From Oscillospiraceae bacterium (lineage in GTDB: Bacteria > Bacillota_A > Clostridia > Oscillospirales > Oscillospiraceae), in the NCBI GenBank assembly GCA_017537045.1, contig JAFYLN010000111.1:1-34103 (forward strand): DNA of 34,103 nucleotides, given 5' to 3'. Positions 30,739 to 34,103 of the stretch are shown here, one piece after another. Position numbers and translations under genes: made by a program. The stretch's first letter is position 1. The number at the start of each line of letters is the position of its first letter. The notes beneath the pieces were generated by a model. It had not been told where the DNA came from. It worked only from the letters and a program-made list of their open reading frames with translations, and did not search any database.

Positions 30739-31761
30739 ATGACTGAGACAGCCCAGTGCGTAGTATGTGGAAGCCAATCAACAAAGACGGCAAATTTCGA
30801 AACTGATCGGGTGTTCTACGAATGTCCGGTTTGTGGTAGATTTGATCTGGGTACCGAAGCTATTGTTAAGCCAATGGACTATAACAAACTGGCTCCATAT
30901 CTGCTATATAATCGATATGATAAGCAATTGGGCATTGAGTACCGTTACCATACCACACTGGATAAGGACACGTGTGACTTGTACCGACAACAGTTTGATG
31001 CGGGAAGCAATACTCATGGCCGTCCGGTTCACATGAACACGGATATGGTCGATGCTTGGTATCCAAAGTCTTTTGCCGAGAAAATTGATAAGCTACTTTT
31101 ATATTTGGGAGCAAAATCGAAGCATATTGGTGAAGCGATAACATTAAGCTTTGAAGAACTAGTTAGTGCTACATTTACTGATCGTTACGAATATGACAGT
31201 TGGAGCAATCGTACAGCAAGAAAGGAAGAATCTTGTAAGAAGGGATCGGCATATATTCTTCACTATCTTGAAGAGTGCAAATATATTAAATGTAGTGCAG
31301 GAGCTAACCGCGAAAAGCATGTAGTCATTCAGATCACACCTGCTGGATATTCCAGAATTGACTCGTTGCAAAAGTATACGGTCAACAGCCGCAATGTACT
31401 TGTTGCAATGAAGTTTGGCGATGATACCCGTGATCTGCGGGAAGCCATTCGAAAAGGCATTACGGATGCTGGATATATTGCCATCTTTATTGACGAGGTT
31501 CAGCACAACGAGTTTATTACTCCGGAGTTGCTCAAGCACATCCGTGATAGTAAGTTCGTGGTCGTTGATCTGACCCATCAGAACAATGGCGCGTATTTTG
31601 AAGAAGGCTACGCTATGGGGCTTGGTAAGCCTGTGATTCAACTGTGCCAGAAAGATACGAGGCTTCACTTTGACATTGCACAGAAGAACACGATTATGTG
31701 GGCTACGGAAGCGGACATCCCAGAGCGCCTTACTAACCGTATTATGGCAACGATTGAGTGA
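30739..31761 (+). CDS. Zinc-ribbon protein with C-terminal TIR-like / nucleoside deoxyribosyltransferase-like domain
   Basis: 340 residues with AAAGGAG upstream. The N-terminus is a zinc ribbon: CxxC at 7/10 and 29/32. The middle (about 80-210) is a helical or winged-helix region ending EKHVVIQITPAGYSRIDSL. From about 215 a Rossmann-like domain begins NVLVAMKFGDD and carries FVVVDLTHQNNGAYFEEGYAMGLGKPVI, split, which matches nucleotide-binding TIR-like/NDT domains where the aligned block is D-L-T..N..V-Y-E-x-G. The glutamate in FEEGYA would be the catalytic one. In defence systems such domains cleave NAD or other nucleotides. It is 18 bases downstream of the nucleotidyltransferase gene, in one operon. 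Confidence 0.65.
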   Translation: MTETAQCVVCGSQSTKTANFETDRVFYECPVCGRFDLGTEAIVKPMDYNKLAPYLLYNRYDKQLGIEYRYHTTLDKDTCDLYRQQFDAGSNTHGRPVHMNTDMVDAWYPKSFAEKIDKLLLYLGAKSKHIGEAITLSFEELVSATFTDRYEYDSWSNRTARKEESCKKGSAYILHYLEECKYIKCSAGANREKHVVIQITPAGYSRIDSLQKYTVNSRNVLVAMKFGDDTRDLREAIRKGITDAGYIAIFIDEVQHNEFITPELLKHIRDSKFVVVDLTHQNNGAYFEEGYAMGLGKPVIQLCQKDTRLHFDIAQKNTIMWATEADIPERLTNRIMATIE

Positions 31762-31769
31762 GGTAGTTC

Positions 31770-32357
31770 ATGGTTGCAGTGAACGAAGAATACCGCAGAC
31801 TCTATATGGAGCTTTATGATCTTCTGGATAGAGCATACATGGATCGATATATGCTTGAAGAAATCATGAGATACAATGAGCGTGTGCGTACGCAGAAGAA
31901 CAACATCAAAACCCGCGCTGATTATGTTCTGCGGCATACATATCATGTCTTGACAGAAGACCTCTGTTTAACTTTGTGGAAAGTATACTTTGACACAGAT
32001 AAGAGAGCGCATACGATAAAGAAAATGGCTCATTATCTGATCCAAACTGCTCAGAAAAGATGCGAAACGAAGCTTTCCAAGGAAATAGCTGCATATAAAT
32101 CTGTGATTGATATCATAAGAAAACAAGGCTTAGCACATAATGACAAAGACAAAAGCGAATCATTTGTTGAGCTTCGTGTGCTGTTCCAGCTGCTTGATGA
32201 AATCCGTGTACTCTTTGTTGCTATGTATGACAAGTCCATAGATACAGCTATTTTCCAGATGAATGATAATCATCTCCGCGCGCTGAGACATTATTGTTCA
32301 GAAGGCTTGAACTCAATGCTATATCGAGATGGACAACCCGTTGTTATCCGTGAGTAA
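31770..32357 (+). CDS. AbiU2-like HEPN-domain protein
   Basis: 195 residues, all helical, with GAGTGAGG before the ATG and eight bases from the preceding stop. The HEPN_AbiU2 signature is the pattern R-x5-H in IIRKQGLAHNDKDKS (R117, H123), after helices with TEDLCLTLWKVYFDT. HEPN domains of this type are metal-independent RNases. AbiU2 is part of a lactococcal abortive-infection system, and MNT/HEPN pairs are common toxin-antitoxin modules. Here a nucleotidyltransferase lies two genes upstream, so HEPN toxicity might be controlled by nucleotide transfer onto it. That is an inference; the TIR-like partner is the closer neighbour. Confidence 0.7.
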   Translation: MVAVNEEYRRLYMELYDLLDRAYMDRYMLEEIMRYNERVRTQKNNIKTRADYVLRHTYHVLTEDLCLTLWKVYFDTDKRAHTIKKMAHYLIQTAQKRCETKLSKEIAAYKSVIDIIRKQGLAHNDKDKSESFVELRVLFQLLDEIRVLFVAMYDKSIDTAIFQMNDNHLRALRHYCSEGLNSMLYRDGQPVVIRE

Positions 32358-32376
32358 CCATACTTACTATCACATT

Positions 32377-32406
32377 TCCGGCATGATGACTCATGCCGGA
32401 TTTTCT
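32377..32406 (+). terminator. Strong terminator closing the cargo cassette
   Basis: TCCGGCATGA (32377-32386) pairs perfectly with TCATGCCGGA (32391-32400) around TGAC, followed by TTTTCTATTTT. Confidence 0.93.
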
Positions 32407-32421
32407 ATTTTGGAGGTTCTT

Positions 32422-33033
32422 ATGAATGATAAAAAACGCATGGCCGGTGATTATGAGATCATCCATGCCATGCACATTGGAGATCAGGAAATCGTAGTTG
32501 GGGAAGATCCTGCTGCCGCCCCTGGGCAGATGTACATGTGCGCTTTCTGCGAGCAGAACGAAATCTTAGCCCGGTATGATGAAGTTCTCTGTAACGATGA
32601 CTACGTTGAAATCATTGGCATCTATGGTCAGCGTGTGACAGCACAGGCTGAAAAGACCCGAATTGAACTGAAAGGACCGAACATTCAGGGCATTTTCAAT
32701 GCACCAATTACCAGCGCTGGCTGTACGACCATCACATCCGATGACGATCTGAACGGCAAGGTGGTCGTGATCAAGCCGGAAATTCTGCGGCGTGAGTACC
32801 GGAGGGCTACCAATCAGGTGATGCTTTGTGATGGCGGTTTCGGCGCTTCTCCCAACAGCCGTGGTTCTGCCTGTTACTGCGTAAACCTCTATACAGGCAA
32901 AACGTCCCGCTTTGAGCGGCGGGATATTCTTGGGGTTCTGAAAAATGATCAGATTCCCAAGTGGGCGCAGCATGGACTGAAATACCATCAGGCAGAAAGG
33001 CAGAGAAAAGCACAGCATCCCCCTGAACGATAA
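32422..33033 (+). CDS. Conserved Tn1549-type element protein of unknown function
   Basis: 203 residues from the ATG at 32422 (MNDKKRMAGDYEIIHAM), chosen because TGGAGG lies nine bases upstream; an earlier frame opening at 32329 would run through the terminator. Notable segments are MYMCAFCEQNEI, LNGKVVVIKPEILRREY and FGASPNSRGSACYCVNLYTGKTSRFERRDILG. The cysteines (CAFC, CYC) do not form a clear zinc site. No membrane segment. It resumes the conjugative-element backbone after the cargo. I do not recognise a named domain. Confidence 0.75.
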   Translation: MNDKKRMAGDYEIIHAMHIGDQEIVVGEDPAAAPGQMYMCAFCEQNEILARYDEVLCNDDYVEIIGIYGQRVTAQAEKTRIELKGPNIQGIFNAPITSAGCTTITSDDDLNGKVVVIKPEILRREYRRATNQVMLCDGGFGASPNSRGSACYCVNLYTGKTSRFERRDILGVLKNDQIPKWAQHGLKYHQAERQRKAQHPPER

Positions 33034-33051
33034 TGAGAAAGGAGGCAGACC

Positions 33052-34103
33052 ATGCCGGATAAGACCTTAACCTACATACAGCTGGCGCAGGACACCGCAC
33101 GGCAGATCACCAGCAACTACCGAAGCTGGACTGCCTATCTGTCCACCGCCTCCCGGCTGTACAAGTACCAATACAACGATCAGCTGCTGATTCATGCCCA
33201 GCGGCCTGACGCCACTGCTTGCGCCGAGTACGATTTGTGGAACTGCACCATGCACCGCTATGTACGGCGCGGTTCCAAGGGCATCGCCCTGCTGCACAAT
33301 AACGCTGGGCAGCTCTCCCTGCGCTATGTGTTCGATGTATCCGACACCGGCACCTGGCGTACTTCCCTCGATCCCTTCCTGTGGCAGATCAATGAGCGCA
33401 ACGAGCCCGCCATCGCTGCCATGCTGGAACTGGAATACGATGTATCCGCAAACCACGGTCTGCATTTTCAGTTGGCGGAGATCGCACAGCGGCAGACGAG
33501 CGCATACTGGCAAGATCATCAGCAGGACATCTTCCGTATCGTTGACGGTTCGTATCTTGAGGAGTACGATGAAATCAACGTAAGGGAATCCTTCCGCAGA
33601 GCGGCTTCCATCAGCACCTGCTACATCCTGCAGGCCCGCTGCGGCCTCGATGTGGATAGCCAGTTTGAGCATGAGGACTTCCTGAACGTATTCGACTGGA
33701 ATACGCCGGACGCCGTAGCTGTGTTGGGCACAGCCATCAGCCAGATCAGCGGACAGGTACTCCGGCAGATTGAAACGATTGCCAAGCGCGTTGAAAGGAG
33801 CGTTGAAAATGACCGAGATGCAGTACACGATGAAGGGCGACTACCAGTTTCCGAGCCTGACCAAGCCGAATCAGCCCAGCCAGCCCCTGAACAAGTACGG
33901 GAGGATGAGGGCGAAGTATCTGGAGGAGCAGAGGCCGATCCTGTACCAGACGATGCTCCTGAACGGGACGCTGACCAACCACCTGCAGGAGATCAGCGAG
34001 ACGGCGAACCGTCGCCTGGAACAGATGATGCAGGAGATGTCCAAAGCGGCGAACCTGACGGAGGAACTGAAAGCCAGCGACCCGATGGGCTGGACGCAGC
34101 AGA
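33052..34103 (+). CDS. N-terminus of a very large helicase/methylase-type element protein (incomplete)
   Basis: 350 codons open to the window end, from the ATG at 33052 with AAAGGAGG upstream. The first ~250 residues (YIQLAQDTARQITSNYRSWTAYLSTASRLYKY, YNDQLLIHAQRPDATACAEYDLW, RRGSKGIALL, IFRIVDGSYLEEYDEINV) match the start of the very large proteins at the right end of Tn1549-like elements, which continue into Snf2 helicase and DNA-methylase domains. From about residue 255 it turns into an acidic, Pro/Gly-rich linker (EPDQAESAQPAPEQVREDEG). That linker coincides with the overprinted tnpV frame. The enzymatic domains are outside the window, so the activity is not seen here. Confidence 0.82.
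   Translation, partial: MPDKTLTYIQLAQDTARQITSNYRSWTAYLSTASRLYKYQYNDQLLIHAQRPDATACAEYDLWNCTMHRYVRRGSKGIALLHNNAGQLSLRYVFDVSDTGTWRTSLDPFLWQINERNEPAIAAMLELEYDVSANHGLHFQLAEIAQRQTSAYWQDHQQDIFRIVDGSYLEEYDEINVRESFRRAASISTCYILQARCGLDVDSQFEHEDFLNVFDWNTPDAVAVLGTAISQISGQVLRQIETIAKRVERSVENDRDAVHDEGRLPVSEPDQAESAQPAPEQVREDEGEVSGGAEADPVPDDAPERDADQPPAGDQRDGEPSPGTDDAGDVQSGEPDGGTESQRPDGLDAA
33809..34103 (+). CDS. tnpV: TnpV-family protein, overprinted in the +1 frame of the large gene (incomplete)
   Basis: An ATG at 33809 with AAAGGAG (33794-33800) eight bases upstream opens a frame without stops to the window end, 98 codons. It reads MTEMQYTMKGDYQFPSL, then LNKYGRMRAKYLEEQRPILY, QTMLLNGTLTNHLQEI, ETANRRLEQMMQEM and LTEELKASDPMGWTQQ. 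These match TnpV: a Y-x-x-x-G-D-Y opening, the LGKYG-M-R-K-YL-x-E-x-RP-x-LY block and the TEELKA...W block; TnpV is normally about 115-125 residues. It lies wholly within the linker of the large protein, one frame away. Function unknown; it is annotated as transposon-encoded in many Firmicutes elements. Confidence 0.8.
   Translation, partial: MTEMQYTMKGDYQFPSLTKPNQPSQPLNKYGRMRAKYLEEQRPILYQTMLLNGTLTNHLQEISETANRRLEQMMQEMSKAANLTEELKASDPMGWTQQ

Larger units (their letters stand above)
17350..34103 (+). mobile_element. Truncated Tn1549/CTn-type integrative conjugative element (right part)
   Basis: The gene order from VirD4 fragment to the large helicase-type protein is that of the Tn1549 group. 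The left half with relaxase and replication genes is not visible, virD4 is cut, and the integrase end lies beyond the window. A four-gene cargo (29369-32406) is inserted in the backbone. Confidence 0.85.

Overview
The window looks like the chromosome of a spore-forming, probably gut-dwelling member of the Clostridia (Bacillota), carrying two stacked mobile regions. The chromosomal part (1 to about 8.2 kb) holds the end of a sugar isomerase gene and a minus-strand cluster mnmM - rluB - dacF-type carboxypeptidase - ytfJ (gerW) - DUF2953. That order resembles the spore/cell-wall neighbourhood of Bacillus and Clostridium, but spmA/spmB are missing. Next come a PadR repressor with a HAAS/beta-solenoid partner, an E2-acyltransferase-like protein that lacks its catalytic residues, and a MATE exporter. 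Many of these units have clear sigma-A-type promoters and intrinsic terminators.

From 8.24 kb the sequence becomes accessory. At 8240-8320 and again at 13492-13700 the same arrangement occurs: a terminator hairpin, then the 3' half of a tRNA-Arg(CCU) on the minus strand, broken at the anticodon loop, then related element-end sequence containing tandem TTTTGCTAACA-like boxes. I read these as two attachment-site remnants from consecutive insertions into one tRNA gene lying to the right of the window. The first island (8.24-13.5 kb) carries a 7-alpha-hydroxysteroid-dehydrogenase-like SDR with a 14-helix MFS transporter, and a divergent oxygen-defence operon of superoxide reductase, AhpC and a TrxB-like flavoprotein with a C-terminal dithiol domain. 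That would suit bile and oxygen stress in the gut.

The second region begins with an AT-rich three-gene operon (14.0-17.0 kb): a nitrilase-superfamily protein with an intact Glu-Lys-Cys triad behind an unknown N-terminal domain, a MarR-like winged-helix protein, and an all-helical unknown. It has its own promoter and terminator, and its coding block is bracketed by a 12-bp direct repeat. It is the best candidate here for an undescribed, possibly defensive, system. It abuts a broken VirD4 coupling-protein gene.

From 17.35 kb to the window end runs the right half of a Tn1549/CTn-type conjugative element: VirD4 fragment, Maff2, VirB6/TrbL-like, PrgI, VirB4, a 56-residue membrane peptide, NlpC/P60, DUF4315, DUF4366, TopB, YodL/DUF4316, an unnamed conserved protein, and the start of a very large protein whose acidic linker is overprinted by a tnpV gene in the +1 frame. 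Between DUF4316 and the unnamed protein sits a self-contained cargo unit (29.37-32.41 kb) with a perfect consensus promoter, an operator-like palindrome, four genes (HTH, AbiEii-like nucleotidyltransferase, zinc-ribbon/TIR-or-NDT-like protein, AbiU2-type HEPN) and a strong terminator. It is a probable toxin-antitoxin or anti-phage cassette. The relaxase half of the conjugative element is not visible and the coupling protein is truncated, so the element is probably not self-transmissible as it stands.
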